A stretch of 46,073 nucleotides of DNA from Corinectria fuckeliana (Eukaryota; Ascomycota; Sordariomycetes; Hypocreales; Nectriaceae), in the NCBI GenBank assembly GCA_019137255.1, contig WPDH01000149.1, positions 1 through 46,073 on the forward strand, given 5' to 3'. The position numbers were made by a program, and so were the translations under genes. Position 1 is the first letter of the stretch; each line of letters starts with the position of its first letter. Shown here piece after piece: positions 35,100-46,073 of the stretch. Below the pieces are notes generated by a model that saw nothing but the letters and a program-made list of their open reading frames with translations, did no database searches and was not told where the DNA came from.

Positions 35100-37547
35100 T
35101 GGCCTCCAAACCGTAGTGCTCTGTAGTAACAGCACGTACACCTGGATCACCTCTGTCGCATTCAGCATTTAGGTCCGCTTAGCACTTTGCATCAGCGTAG
35201 TGTGCATTACCTTTTGCTGCAACTAGAAATGCGATGACCCCTTTCCCGGAGCGTGAGCCCGTATTTGCGACGCGAATACTAACGCTGATAGTCCACGGCA
35301 ACAAGGATTTGTCCACTTTGATATGCAAGTCTTGGTACACAATCGAGGTGTAAACAAGCCGTAGCCGAATGGCGAGCGGATCCGGTTATCACGACCTGAG
35401 GCCCGATATCCAACCTCCAAGCCTTCTTCGTAACGAATCTCGATCCCTCCCTTCTCCGTCTTCCTAAATAGGAAATGGGCAGAGCTCAGCCTGTCCTCCA
35501 GTGTCTTGAACCACGTTGTTGCCAAGCGACCGCTTGGATTGACCCTGCCAGCCAGGACATCAACCACTGCCCTTGAACCTTCTGTCCTGGGAAGTGCATA
35601 TTGACAATGGCGTCAACGCGGTCTACTGCTGTCTGTAGGGTTCCTGCAATGGAGCAAAACAGCTGTCTTATTTGAAGCCGCTGCAACCGCCTTGATCAAC
35701 GCCGTCTGATTGTCCGATAGCGTGGTCCATTGCAAAGCCTTCTGATTTATGTTGTTCGTTACGGCCGGCATATACCAGACTAACACTGGCCTTGGCTGCC
35801 ATCTCTACAGCCGCCGCAATCACGTCTTCTTCCGAGTACTGTTCCTCAAAGCAAATAGTTGCGCCATACGGAGTCGATTCACTTACCGTGAGCTCCCTCG
35901 AGTGCATTGTGAGGCATGATTATCCTGCTTCCATTGAACTTTCGATTCGAGACTCGTATTTGAGGCGGAATAAGAATTCCTCGGTCGTGTTATCAGGAGT
36001 TGGACCAGAAAGAATATCCGCGCCGTGGAGGCTTAGGGAAAATGCGGTTGAATGTCGAACGGTGAGGAGATGAGTTCCGGTGGCTTCTGGGACTAGCTTT
36101 TTTGACAGCTGCAGGCGGGATGCCGGCATCTTCAGCCCTGGTTTGTAGTCTCCCAACATGAAGACTCGGGCTACATCCTAAATTTCTGTAAGCAAAGGCT
36201 CCACCGAGTCGTCGTTGAAGTACAAGACATCGACACCCTTCTCACGACTCTTCGCAAAACCTGTCGGATGCTGCCATTGGCACAACACGAGTGCTTACGC
36301 CAGAGGCATACTGGACGCTTTCAGGGCATGAAAGAGCCTGCCGCAGCATTTCAGAAGGCGCCTGGCGATATTGAGGCACTGCCACCACTTGTTAGGATGG
36401 GTCACTCGCGGTATTCCCCAATCACCACGATTCTTTTAGCGAATCGGACGGACATTTATAATGGCAAAGTGTCGTTTGGGTTCTTGAGTAAGACTAGGCC
36501 TTCCGATGCAACTTCTCGCGCAATTTTGTTACTCTCCTCTGTCACTTCCGACTTCTCCGGACCTTCTCCGTGCGAGGGGTGCGTCTTGTTGCGTAGCTGA
36601 AGAACTTTTGTGACTCAGGAGTCGATCATCTGCTCGCTGACCACACCACTTTGAATGGTCTTGAGACTATTCTCTCCCCGGAACACTGTACACGGCATAT
36701 CTAGGTCCAACCCAGCTCTAATAGCCTGCACCGTGGACCGAGTTCTAAAGCGTCTGAGATATGACGCTACCTTCAAACCCCCACTCCTATCGGAGAATGT
36801 TCTGAATCAGGTCTCCGTCTTCACAGAAGTAGGTGCCGTTCACCTTGTTACATCTTTTTCCTCGTTAGCAGAGTCTATCGAGATACTCTCAAGGGTGTAC
36901 TTACGCCGTCATCACCGCTACTGGCTTGGCCTTTTGTAAGAGGTGTTGCCAGGCAGCCAAGTAGACCTCACGTAACGGACGGCCGTCTGGCAACTCTTTG
37001 ACATAGTAGTAATGCCGAAATGTCTCAGAATTGTTGCAAACGAAATACATAAGGCACGTTCCCACGCCAGTACTCTGCATCTCCTCAACGATGGCGGCGC
37101 CGAGATGGCCAGATAGCAAAATATCTTAGCTGAAACATTCGAAGTTGCGACCGGCCAGGGGGCTTCTATGGATGTTGATTGTCGGGCCCAGCACAACTTG
37201 AGCGTGTTTAAAGCTAGCCTGTCTCAATATTTGCTGCCTCGGACGATCCAAAAGACCAGCGTTCCACGTAGACGCGAGGCAGGCAGTGTTAGGGAAGCAA
37301 GCTGCTGTGAGCTTTCCATGGAAGTCGGTTGGCCTGATTCAGTTGACTAAGTCAACTGTCTAATCAGGAAATCGTGAGCTTTAAGTAAATATATGTATTG
37401 TAAGTATGCAGGCGTTGCTACCGTTAAGAGCGGGATTCCAACACGGGGTACCCTTGGTGTAGAATCAAAGTCACGACTAGAGAGTAAACTGATCTTTTCC
37501 TCCAGGGAAAGGTAGTCCAAAAGCGTCTGGAAGTCAACGTTACTCAT
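35100..37547 (-). pseudogene. GH3 beta-glucosidase relic with PA14 domain
   Basis: The minus strand starts at 37547 (MSNVDFQTLLDYLSLEEKISLLS, the normal GH3 N-terminus). It continues with 'TDFHGKLTAACFP', 'HAQVVLGPTINIHRSPLAGRNFE', 'PVAVMTA', a likely intron, 'NKVNGTYFCEDG' and 'EWGFEGSVIS' next to the nucleophile region. Then 'VQAIRAGLDLDMP', 'ASEGLVLLKN', a PA14-like stretch (36160-35930), 'YSEEDVIAAAVEMAAKASVSLVYAG', 'LAGRVNPSGRLATTW', 'YEEGLEVGYRA' and 'FGYGLF' follow, with an FnIII-like tail to about 35100. Lesions include TAA at 37126-37128, TAG at 36787-36789 and frameshifts near the nucleophile and in the C-terminal half. A complete enzyme would be about 830 residues. The family hydrolyses beta-glucosides; this copy is dead. 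Confidence 0.85.
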
Positions 37548-37899
37548 AATTTTTTGTCGTAATACGTGTTTACTTGTATTTAAGGGCTTTTGTCTGGTAG
37601 AGAGAGAAGCGACAATGCTCACATGACGTTGTAAAAGGCCTAGGTAGCTCCAAGAGAAATACATATTGCAACTAGATGATTATACCAGGAACGGTACAGC
37701 GTAAGGAGCCAAGATGTAACGTCGTAACTCCTCATCTTTAGTTCCACATCACTCAGGAGAACTACTAATTCGCTTTGCAACAATCTAGAGGCACCCGATA
37801 GCACAACTGGACAATTTCCTACAGCGGACGAGAATGATACCATTTTGCGTCTCGCATATCGCCATCGCTACAGCTTCTTTCATTCTATCAGACTCGAAA
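37548..37899. other. Short intergenic stretch, GH3 5' flank to tRNA
   Basis: No gene recognised. It would have held the promoter of the former GH3 gene. Confidence 0.4.
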
Positions 37900-37981
37900 G
37901 GCGTAGTGGCAGAGTGGTCTAATGCGTATGACTCGAAATCATATCTCCTCGGAGGCGTCTGTTCGAATCAGGCCTACGTCG
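37900..37981 (+). tRNA. tRNA-Ser(CGA)
   Basis: 82 nt fold as a class II tRNA. Acceptor GGCGTAG pairs with CTACGTC (one G-T pair), with a discriminator G. The D-arm has GTGGTCTAATGC. The anticodon stem TATGA/TCATA closes a CTCGAAA loop, giving anticodon CGA, which reads UCG serine codons. The long variable arm CTCC..GGAGG is as expected for serine. The T-arm is GTCTG-TTCGAAT-CAGGC. There is no intron in the anticodon loop, although many fungal tRNA-Ser(CGA) genes have one. CCA is not encoded, as normal in eukaryotes. Confidence 0.85.
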
Positions 37982-39368
37982 TAAGTACGGGTTCATTTTT
38001 GTCGGTCGACCCCAATCATGTTGGCGTCAACAGGCCCGGTTTTCCCTGGTTACTGTTGGTGGGATAGCCAGAGATATGACCGTGCCCAAGTGCAGGATGT
38101 TACGATTTGTCTTGTTTTTGGTCTAGCGGTCTTTCAACAGTTACTGACGAGCCTTGCGGTGGGGGGGAGGCCACTGAAGAAAGACGACACCAAGTGGCAG
38201 GTCTCTCTCTACCCAATAATCAACAGCGCGATAACTGCTGAGTGACACTGATCAACTTGTCGGCTGCTACCAGGTTGTAGCTGCTTTGCGCGAGCTGGCT
38301 CGCTGGACTGACAACGTTTCGCAATTGGTTACTGAAGGATGTGCTTCTGGACGGCGAATAAACTATACCCTATGGCGATGATAATGAAAGGCATGGCAGG
38401 GGACTAATATTAATATCAGTATCAAGCAGTCTAGTGGGCCTAGTGAACAGCACAATGGACATGACTTTGATTCACCTCGGATAGATCAGTCCTTCAACTA
38501 TAGGCTCAGCGTTGTCCGTTATGGAATCACAGCTCTCTGAACTCCTCGACTCACGCTTCAAAGGCAGCTCCTGCTCTTCTCCGGCCCTCAACATAAAACG
38601 ATGCATTCGTTCCTTTTGCCGGCACCAACTACCGCATCTAGTGATCATTCATTTCTTTCCTCGCGCTACCACCGGGACCTAGCCTGTCTTCTTCGTAAGC
38701 AACTGTCATCTCCATTATCTTAAGTCCACCGCCCTAGGCTCCTCTAAAGACTTTCTACTTGCTCCGAGGTAGATGTCGTCCCTTGACTGCTCTCTGAGCA
38801 CACGCGAGTGTAGCCCAACACATGGCCTCTCCACTTCGGACCAAATTATGGTCTCTCTTAATACTATGCATCATGTTCAGATGTTTAATCATCATTACGA
38901 AAGACATGTGTCATGGTATGCCGCCTTTCTGGTTTCGTATCATCCTCCCACCACTTCAAGCCCCATACCTCGGTTCATTCATCGGCATCTGAGCCCCAGC
39001 ACCCCCTGAATAACGGATGATGGTCATTTCAAAGGTGTAGAGCACAAGGAGGCTCTTCGCTGACATGCATTCGTACACTGCAGTGCGCCCCCTCCTCCAA
39101 GCAGTTCTCCTCCAAGCAGTTCTCCTCCTGCACCACCACAGCCGACCGCATCATCTGCGGCAATACATTTCCCCACAAGGCCCGGTCGACGTACAGATGG
39201 AGAACGTGTTATATATCGTTGGTATTGCAAAGAAATTCTCTTAAAGAGACATCAGCTTAAATACGCTCTAGAAAGGTTTACTCTCTCTGCTCCCGCCATC
39301 CACCTTCCATCTTGCCATGATCTTGTGTAAGGCAGACGAACTCCAAGCTATTTGTCTAGGTGTTCGAT
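37982..39368. other. Intergenic, no gene recognised
   Basis: 1.39 kb of normal GC between the tRNA and the 3' end of the NRPS-like gene. It has a short tandem repeat (CTCCAAGCAGTTCTC twice, about 39097-39130) and a Ser/Pro-coding-like frame (plus, about 39090-39200). No domain is visible on either strand. Confidence 0.4.
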
Positions 39369-42300
39369 TCATTCAGCCCTAGAAGTCTCCCAACTCTTAT
39401 TTAGCCGCCCAAGCATCATCCTCACGTACGATACCTCAGTCACGTCCGGTACGTTCCTTAAAGTCGCACTATCCTCCCTCGACTTCTCCGTCAGATACTC
39501 CAGCGTTCCTGTCTCGGCAGCTGAGGTGGCTTTGTGCCCGTATTTGCTCTCAAACCAATCCAGCAGCTTGATAGGAGGATTTTTGAGCGGGTCACGGTCG
39601 GATTGCCTCAACCTCTCCATCCACTCGCTCGTCGGGAGAGTTTCAAACTTAAGGCCAGCTGCCGCCAGAGAAGGAAGCATTTCTCGGCTCCAATGGAAGC
39701 GACTCGGGTTCAGAACGTGGTAGGAGAGGTCGGAATCAGAGCTTCGATTACGTGGTGTCTTAACACCAATAGCGGCCAGGTCGATGATGGTTCCAGCAGC
39801 CCGATCGACTGGAAGCCAAGACATTTCCTAGCACAACTCAGTTAGCTTCCCGTCGCAACCGGGCTTCCTCTGAATGATGTATCTCACCTCATTCAGAGCT
39901 GGAAGAGCACCCAAGGTAACTGCTGTCTGTATCATCAATGGTATTCCCTCTGTTGCATTCCACGCTCCCGTCTTCGTGTCACCAACTAGTTGTCCAATGC
40001 GAAGGACCCGTGCAGGCGCCCCTACATTTCTCATGGCGTTGCGAGTTATATGCTCGCCTACGTACTTGGAACGCGCATAGCCTGTATGTTGCGCGTACGA
40101 TGGCAACGGAACGTACGCCTCAAAGACCTTGCCAGGACGGGGTGATGCTCCAGCCGCGGAGACAGAGGAGCAAAAGAAGAAACGCGACGGATGGGGTGTG
40201 TCTACTGACAAGGAGAGTTGGATCAAGTTATGCACAGCTCTGATGTGCTGGTTCTCGAAGTTTTGAACGGGAATGTTGAAGTTGACGGCCCAGGCGCTGT
40301 GGATGACATGTGTCAACTTGGAACTCAACTGACTGATTCTGGACGGGTCGAGGCCGAGATGCGTCTGACTCAAGTCACACGAGAGAGGGACAATTTTGGC
40401 CTTTTGCTCTGGCGTCAACGTGATCCCGCGAGCCTCCAGAGATGTGTACAGCCTGTCAGATGCGGCAGAATCGTCCGACGCTCGCACCATAGCCCATACA
40501 GCTCTGACAGTAGGTTTTGCAGTCAGTTGGGCAAGTATGTGAGCACCAAGAGCGCCAGTGACGCCGGTAAGCAGCTGAGTTGTAAAGTTAGCGACAAACT
40601 TGACGAATGAGATGATTGCTTCACCTACCACAAGTTCTTTGTCTGGTTGAGTGGCATCTCCCGGAACATGGGGCTGGAAAGACGAATACTTGGCGATCAA
40701 GGTCTCCATATTCTGTAGTTCGTCCTGTGCCACATCTTCCTTGCCGTCCTTGAGCCCCTCCAGATATCGAGCAAGTAACTGGATGTTGCCTGTCTCATAA
40801 AGGACATTCTGTCCCAGTTGCCCCTGTCTGCCGCCGAGGTCAAGTTCCCTCTTGATCAAACTCCACATCTTGATACATTGCAAACTGTCGACGCCTGCCG
40901 CAAAGAAGTCGGCCTCGGAGGAGGGGATCTCAACGCCGCATTTCTCCTTCAGCTGCCGAATCAAGTATGACACCAACTCTTCGCCTCTTAAGGCTAACGT
41001 CCCTCCTTCGTTAGCCTGGCCTTCAAAGGCGTCGTACGCAGCCTCAATCTCCCGTGCAAATTGATTATACATGGGCACGCGGATAAAGGTTCCCTTGTCA
41101 GTACGAGGGTAGGTCGAGTCAGACGGCAGGACTACCACAAGCTCCTTCGGGATGCGAGAGAAAGTCTCTGCGCGGGAGTTGGCATCTTCAACGGCAGGCC
41201 AGATCTGCTCTAGAAACTGCTCGTTGGGTACGTCGGCCGCTCGATCCGCCTTGACGATCAGAACACCAGGGTAGCTTTGCCCGTCGCCAAACACGGCTGC
41301 CTCCTTGACGATCTCTTCCAGTCGAATACGCCCCTCGATAGGGAGTGGCAGGACCTTTTCGCCGTTGATCAGCGTGAAGCGATCATCAAGTCGGCAGGCG
41401 TATTTCCAAAGCTTGGGTCGTGTCGGATGCGGCGTGAAAAGATCCCGGGTGCGAAACGAGCCGGGAGGATCGTCCGAGTTGGTAGTGCTCTTGGACGGAA
41501 GACCATCTCGGGCAACGCACTCGTACAAGCCGGGTGCGATTTCGTCCATGAAGAAGTACGGCTCCGCCTGAGGTAAGGGACGGAGATAGTTCCACGCTTT
41601 GTCGCCTTCTGGACGCGCCGAGTTCATGACCCGGCCAATTTCGGTGCTGTTCTCTATTGTTAGTCACTGCCCATTGCTATTCTGGTCTGCAAGACAGACT
41701 CACGTTCCGTAATTTCCGGCAAGCTGCACGCCATTCTCGACAAGTCGGTCTCCAAGATCGTCTGGACAACCACTCCCGGCATATAAGACGAGCTTGATCT
41801 TGGCCAACGCACGGATACCCTCCTGAGCCTCCGCAAGTAGCTTCACTACGTACGGAACGCAATGGAATAGATCGGGCTTCACTACATTGAGCATCCGCAC
41901 GATTGAGCTTCTCGTTAACGGCAGAGAATAGTTGCAGAAATAAAGAGGCTTTCCTGAGTATATAGACCGAATCACTTCATAGAAGCCGTGGCTGTGAAAC
42001 ATGGGAGACGTAATGAGCGCTCGCATGTCTAGGTTCGTAGCAGCGGCCGCGATGCAGCTCTTGTTGGTGAGGTAAATGGGCTTGGGGAGACCAGTGGACC
42101 CGGACGAGTGGAGGATTACGGCGAGCTTCTGAGACTCTTGGTCCGGGTTGTACGGTCGGATGAATCTTGGCGCATCTTTGCCGTAGTAGTCGGAGTGCGC
42201 CAACAGGGGCAGGAGCTTGAGCGGCCGCTGTTGTTGAACCTCTGCCAGGACAGCATGGAAGTTGGGCGTCGTGAGAACGATGCTGCAGCTGGCTAGTTCC

Positions 42301-42743
42301 AGGAGCTGGGTGATTGCTGGGCTTGGGAGGCGGGTAGAGATCAAGAAAGAGGCATATCCCAATCGATTCAAGGCGATGATTTGGACTATGATGTGCAGTC
42401 CAGACTGGGCCAGGATTCCAATCACGGGGGGCTTCTGAGTATTTGAGTCCTAGAGAAGTCAGCTCCGATGGAGATATCGTGAGATAATGGAACCACGTAC
42501 AACAGGGCTCAATCCCAATTCTCGGAGCTTCACAACCGCAGCATCGGCATACTTGTCCAAGGCACGAGCGCTGTGCTCCTCAAAGTCATCTAGCGCTGTC
42601 GCAGGGCAACCGAGTAGAGGAGCTTCGCCTAGTTCCAAGGCACGGCGTTTGATTAGCTCATCTAGGGTGAAGAGCTTTGTCTCTGCCTCGTACGTCTGCC
42701 CCCGAGACACAGCCGGCGTCTCCATGACGTGTCTGATAGTCAT
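39369..42743 (-). CDS. NRPS-like adenylate-forming reductase (A-T-R), intact
   Basis: Five exons on the minus strand, 42743-42501, 42449-41704, 41646-40629, 40574-39888 and 39827-39369, have GT..AG introns of 51-60 bp and give 1050 residues in one frame. Adenylation domain, residues about 20-500: core SSGSTGLPKP (196-205) and NYGTTEIG (327-334). Carrier domain: FFAAGVDSLQ with phosphopantetheine serine near 584. Thioester-reductase domain from about 670: TGVTGALG (672-679) for NADPH and YARSK (835-839) with the catalytic Tyr/Lys. No condensation domain, so it is a stand-alone reductase that activates a carboxylic acid, tethers it and releases it reductively as an aldehyde or alcohol. An earlier in-frame ATG exists at 42803; MTIRH at 42743 is preferred as it fits the family start. 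A Copia-A LTR begins 262 bp upstream. Confidence 0.9.
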
Positions 42744-43005
42744 GATGTGAGTTTGAACGTCGCGAGCTCGCAATGTCGTCATCCAGAACTCCAAGGGCTC
42801 CAAGGTAACTACCTCGCATCAACGCTCCCCATATACTTATGTCTCTTGTCTCGGCCTTGTCGGGATCCTGCTTCCGCACCAAGTTTCGGACATGGCGCCG
42901 ATCTTGAGCATGGATAAGTGCCGGCGGCTGTAGACGGATAAGAGCTGTCGTCGGTTTTGTCGGAAAAGATGCGGGGTAAGTCGGTCCACCAAAGGAAAGT
43001 CTGGC
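42744..43005 (-). promoter_or_regulatory. Promoter region of the NRPS-like gene, bounded by an LTR
   Basis: Only 262 bp of normal-GC sequence separate the NRPS-like start codon from the Copia-A LTR at 43006. Any upstream activating sites beyond that have been displaced by the retroelement. No specific binding motif was resolved. The 5-bp CTGGC next to the LTR should be the left target duplication. Confidence 0.45.
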
Positions 43006-43530
43006 TGTTGGTGGTAGGACCACTAGTCAGGCCCGCTATCAGGCACCATCTATATTTCTGCCTTAGATGCTAGGCATCTAGTGATAATAGTAATCCTCTT
43101 AAGGACTTACTATTCTGCCTCTTTTTCTAGCTTAGTATAGTTATATAATATATATAGTTATATTAATAGTTATAAGCCTAGTAGTAACTTTTTAAGTAAA
43201 TTTTAGCTTTTAGTATTAATCTAATATTATTTTTAATATTAGGAAAAAACCTATAAGTAACTAATTTCTCTTTTAGCTAAGTAATTACTCTTAAGGCTTA
43301 TAAATTTTAATTTAAGTAATTTATATAATTTAAAGTAATTTACTTATTAAGTATTTAGTATACTTTTAATTACTAATATAATAAATATAAATAATATAAA
43401 AGTATTTTTAGATTTTCTTTTTAAGCTAAAAAAAGCTAAAAACTAAATCTTATAACTAAAGTATATTTATATTTTAGTTATAATATATAAAATCTAAAAA
43501 TATATTAATTTAAATATTATATTAGGTATT
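43006..43530 (+). mobile_element. Copia-A copy 3, 5' LTR and start of Gag, interrupted
   Basis: The LTR is 43006-43168 (TGTTGGTGGTAGG..TTAATA, 163 bp), followed by GTTATAAGCC (primer-binding candidate) and a leader matching the minus strand of copy 2 (9823-9480). At the Gag start, copy 2 ATGACAGATATAAA is here ATAATAAATATAAA, so the initiation codon is lost by transitions. Only the first 45-50 bp of the LTR keep normal GC; further right the sequence is AT-only. Similarity stops near 43530 at a (TTTA)n run. Confidence 0.85.
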
Positions 43531-44340
43531 TATTTATTTATTTATACTTAATTTAGCTTATAGCTATTTAGTTCTTCTTTTAAGTAACTTAAACTAATTT
43601 ATAATAAAAGAGAAAAACTCTAATAGTAAGCTATAAGATAAAAAACCTTTTACTACTCTTACTTAAAAGAGGAGTAAGTTAAGCTTAGTATATATATATA
43701 GTAATATAAGTTATAAGTAGGTTTACTTTATAAGAAAAGCTAATTATATACTTATAATAATAAGTTCTTATAAGACTTAGCTTAAATTATATACTAAAAT
43801 TTAATTAATCTTAGGTTAAGTTTAAGTTACTTATACTACTTATTCTTATCCTCTTAAGTATTATTCTTATTACTAACTAGTATTAGTATACTTTTTTTAA
43901 CTTTTAATAGTATTTACTCTCTTATTTAGTTAATTAGTCTAAATATTATAAGAGTTAAACTTAAATTTAAGTCTAGTTTAGCTTAAAACTACTTTAAGAG
44001 CTATTTAAGCTTTTTTTAAGTAGAGTAGTTTAGTACTATAGTTAGTATTAGTATTAATACTATTATATTTTATAATAAGTATATTATATATTTATATTAC
44101 TTACTTAAAATACTAAACTATATAAGTCTTTTTATATAAGTATTTCTTATATATTTTTATTTTTTTTATATTATATAATATATATAAAATTATACTAAGT
44201 ATAAACTATTATAGTTATAATATACTAAAAAGATCTTACTAGTAAAAGTAAAATATATTATATCTCTTATATAGTAAGCTCTCTTATAATAGCTATATTT
44301 AGCTTATTCCTAATAGTATTATATAATATATCTAAAGTAA
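43531..44340. other. AT-rich repeat relic with (TTTA)n start
   Basis: It begins with ATTTATTTATTTATACTTAATTT, like the 3' tail of a minus-strand non-LTR element, but the following sequence does not match the short retroelement. Probably another element inserted in Copia-A copy 3. No ORF, and no clear target duplication found. Confidence 0.35.
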
Positions 44341-44356
44341 AAACACTTAAAATATT

Positions 44357-45149
44357 TTATTTATTTATTTATTTATTTATACTTTATAAACCTAAAAGGT
44401 AGATAATACTTTTATTTTATATAAATATAAAAAAAACTATAAAATTAGATAAAAACCTATATTCTTTATATAATAGACTTAAGTTAAGCCTCTTATACTA
44501 TTACTATATATAAGTAAATAGTCTTTTTACTAGGACTAGAGTTATCTTATTTTCTAAAGGGCTAGGAAAAAATTAAAAAGAGAAAAAGAGAAAAAGAGAA
44601 AAAGAAAAAAAAGGAAAAAAGAAAAAAGAGATAAAAAAAGGAGAAATAGTTAACTAAATATTAAGCACTTAGTCTGCTATAAGAGCAGAGCAGTTAAGTG
44701 TTAAGATTATACTAGCTAAGTATATCTAAGTTACTTTATAGTTATAGCTAAAAGCTTAGGATTTTAAGTGGGTAGAACTAGCTGCTAGTAGGTTAGCTAG
44801 CTATTAGTAGGTTAGCTAGTAGTATAGTTATTAGTAGCTTAAGACTAGTATAGACTTAATACTTAACAGCTGTTAGCAGCTATTAGTAGCTATATAAATC
44901 TTTATTATTATTTATTATTTAGTCTTTTAGGTTATAATATCTTTCTTTCTTTCTTCTCTTTTTAATATCTCTATAAGTAGCTTTCCTCTTAGGCTTTTTA
45001 TTAGGCTTATATTAGCTTTAGGTCTTAAATATATACTAATATATATTCTTTTTAGGATTTATTAATATGTTTATTTTTCTACTACTTACACTATAGCTTT
45101 ATTATAGTCTTATTATAGTAGCTAACTTTATATAGCTAAGAATAATAAC

Positions 45150-45221
<72 letters not shown>

Positions 45222-45256
45222 GATAACAAACCTGGTATAGTCTTTTAGCAGGAGAG
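44357..45256 (-). mobile_element. Short non-LTR-like retroelement, full-length copy
   Basis: 900 bp flanked by a 16-bp perfect direct repeat AAACACTTAAAATATT (44341-44356 and 45257-45272). The minus-strand 3' tail is (AAAT)n at 44357-44384. Then, inward, come a G/A-rich tract (44570-44645), tandem AGCTAAC-type repeats (44780-44820) and a long (TTA)n microsatellite (about 45150-45222). The 5' end is shared with 1-137. No ORF is visible, so the element is probably non-autonomous (SINE-like or LINE-derived). Confidence 0.75.
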
Positions 45257-45272
45257 AAACACTTAAAATATT

Positions 45273-46073
45273 ACTTAAGTTAAATCTCTTTTAAATAAGG
45301 CTTAGTCTAATAAATCTTTATAATTATAATTATATTTTAGTTATAAAGTTTATTTATATTTATTNNGTTTAGTTAATAATATAACTAGTAACTAGTAAGA
45401 TCTAGTTATATAGTAACTTTATAATAGTTTTATAATATATATTTTAATATTATTTACTTATTAAGTTTTACTATAAGATTCTTAAGTAAGCCTCTTATAT
45501 AGCTAGTTAAGACTCTCTTAATAATTATTATAAACTATTTTAAGACTTAATATATACTTATACTAAAAATAGTAAAAATCTAAGTATTATCTTTTAGGAG
45601 ATTTATAATTAGTTTATAAAAAAAAATTATAATATTCTTATTAAAAAGATAATATAAGACTATTATAAGTAAAAAATAATCTTTTAAGAGAGTATAATTA
45701 ATAATTATTATAATATCTAATAGTATATAAGATATAATATTAAGAGTTATACTAAATAATCTAATAATAATTATCTTATTAAGATAAGAGAAGATTACTT
45801 TTAATAATAAAACTATTAGAAATAAAAGTATTCTCTTATTATAAGTAATTTAAGCTTAAATTAGAGTTTTAATAAGTATTTTTTAAAAAGTAATTAATAT
45901 TACTTTTTTAATAATAATTATAATTATTTTTATAAGAGATAATAAGATTAGAATCTTATTACTTATATATTAAATATAGCTTATAATAATATTAACTAAA
46001 GTTATTATTATTTTTTAAACTAAGAGAAAAATAGCTCTTAAGATAATTACTTTAAGTTTATATTTAGTCTTAA
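45273..46073. other. AT-rich repeat relic, unassigned (contains NN gap)
   Basis: RIP-type composition to the end of the window. Two undetermined bases at 45365-45366. No ORF or family signature. Confidence 0.4.

Noticed and set aside
45150..45222. Long TTA/TAA microsatellite that might suggest a CRISPR-like or centromeric repeat
   Set aside because: It is a simple trinucleotide run belonging to the short retroelement and recurs at 58-110; no spacer structure.

Overview
The window looks like a chromosome segment of a filamentous ascomycete (Pezizomycotina). The evidence is short spliceosomal introns (51-67 bp, GT..AG), a fungal NRPS-like adenylate-forming reductase, a LaeA-like methyltransferase, a PL3 pectate lyase, and extreme two-speed composition. 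Long A+T-rich blocks almost lack CpA/TpG and CpG and are full of TAG/TAA codons, the footprint of repeat-induced point mutation (RIP). They alternate with islands of ordinary composition. The PL3, GH3 and GH78 enzymes suggest a plant-associated fungus.

Layout. 1-10016 is an AT-rich transposon nest. A Ty1/Copia element (here Copia-A, copy 2, minus strand, 3561-9987, 164-bp LTRs, 5-bp target duplication GTTAC) sits inside the 3' LTR of a second, plus-strand copy of the same family. This creates a long imperfect palindrome centred near 3560. 10017-11167 is a small island with a broken ankyrin-repeat gene. 11168-21412 is a three-level nest: a terminal-inverted-repeat DNA transposon (TAA duplication) contains a short non-LTR-like retroelement (14-bp duplication), which contains a second Copia family (Copia-B, 12249-18616, duplication CTAAC).

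21413-24205 is an island with an intact six-exon atypical SDR gene and the first half of a decayed GH78 rhamnosidase. 24206-27270 is a transposon block, including a Harbinger-like transposase fragment and another short retroelement, that splits the rhamnosidase; its second half is at 27275-27972. 27973-43005 is the main island. It holds a LaeA-like methyltransferase with a single-base frameshift, an orphan four-span membrane protein, an intact secreted PL3 pectate lyase, a ruined GH3 beta-glucosidase, a tRNA-Ser(CGA) and an intact five-exon NRPS-like enzyme (A-T-reductase, 1050 residues). 43006 onward is transposon again: a third Copia-A copy starting 262 bp upstream of the NRPS-like start codon, then a short retroelement with a 16-bp target duplication.

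How the genes might work together. The NRPS-like enzyme would activate a carboxylic acid and release it reductively. The SDR and methyltransferase are typical tailoring or regulatory partners of fungal secondary metabolism. They are about 19 kb apart and interrupted by repeats and pseudogenes, so a functional cluster is only an inference. The islands show gene death by indels and stops, while the repeat blocks show RIP. Three protein-coding genes (SDR, PL3, NRPS-like) reconstruct as intact from splice sites and reading frame.
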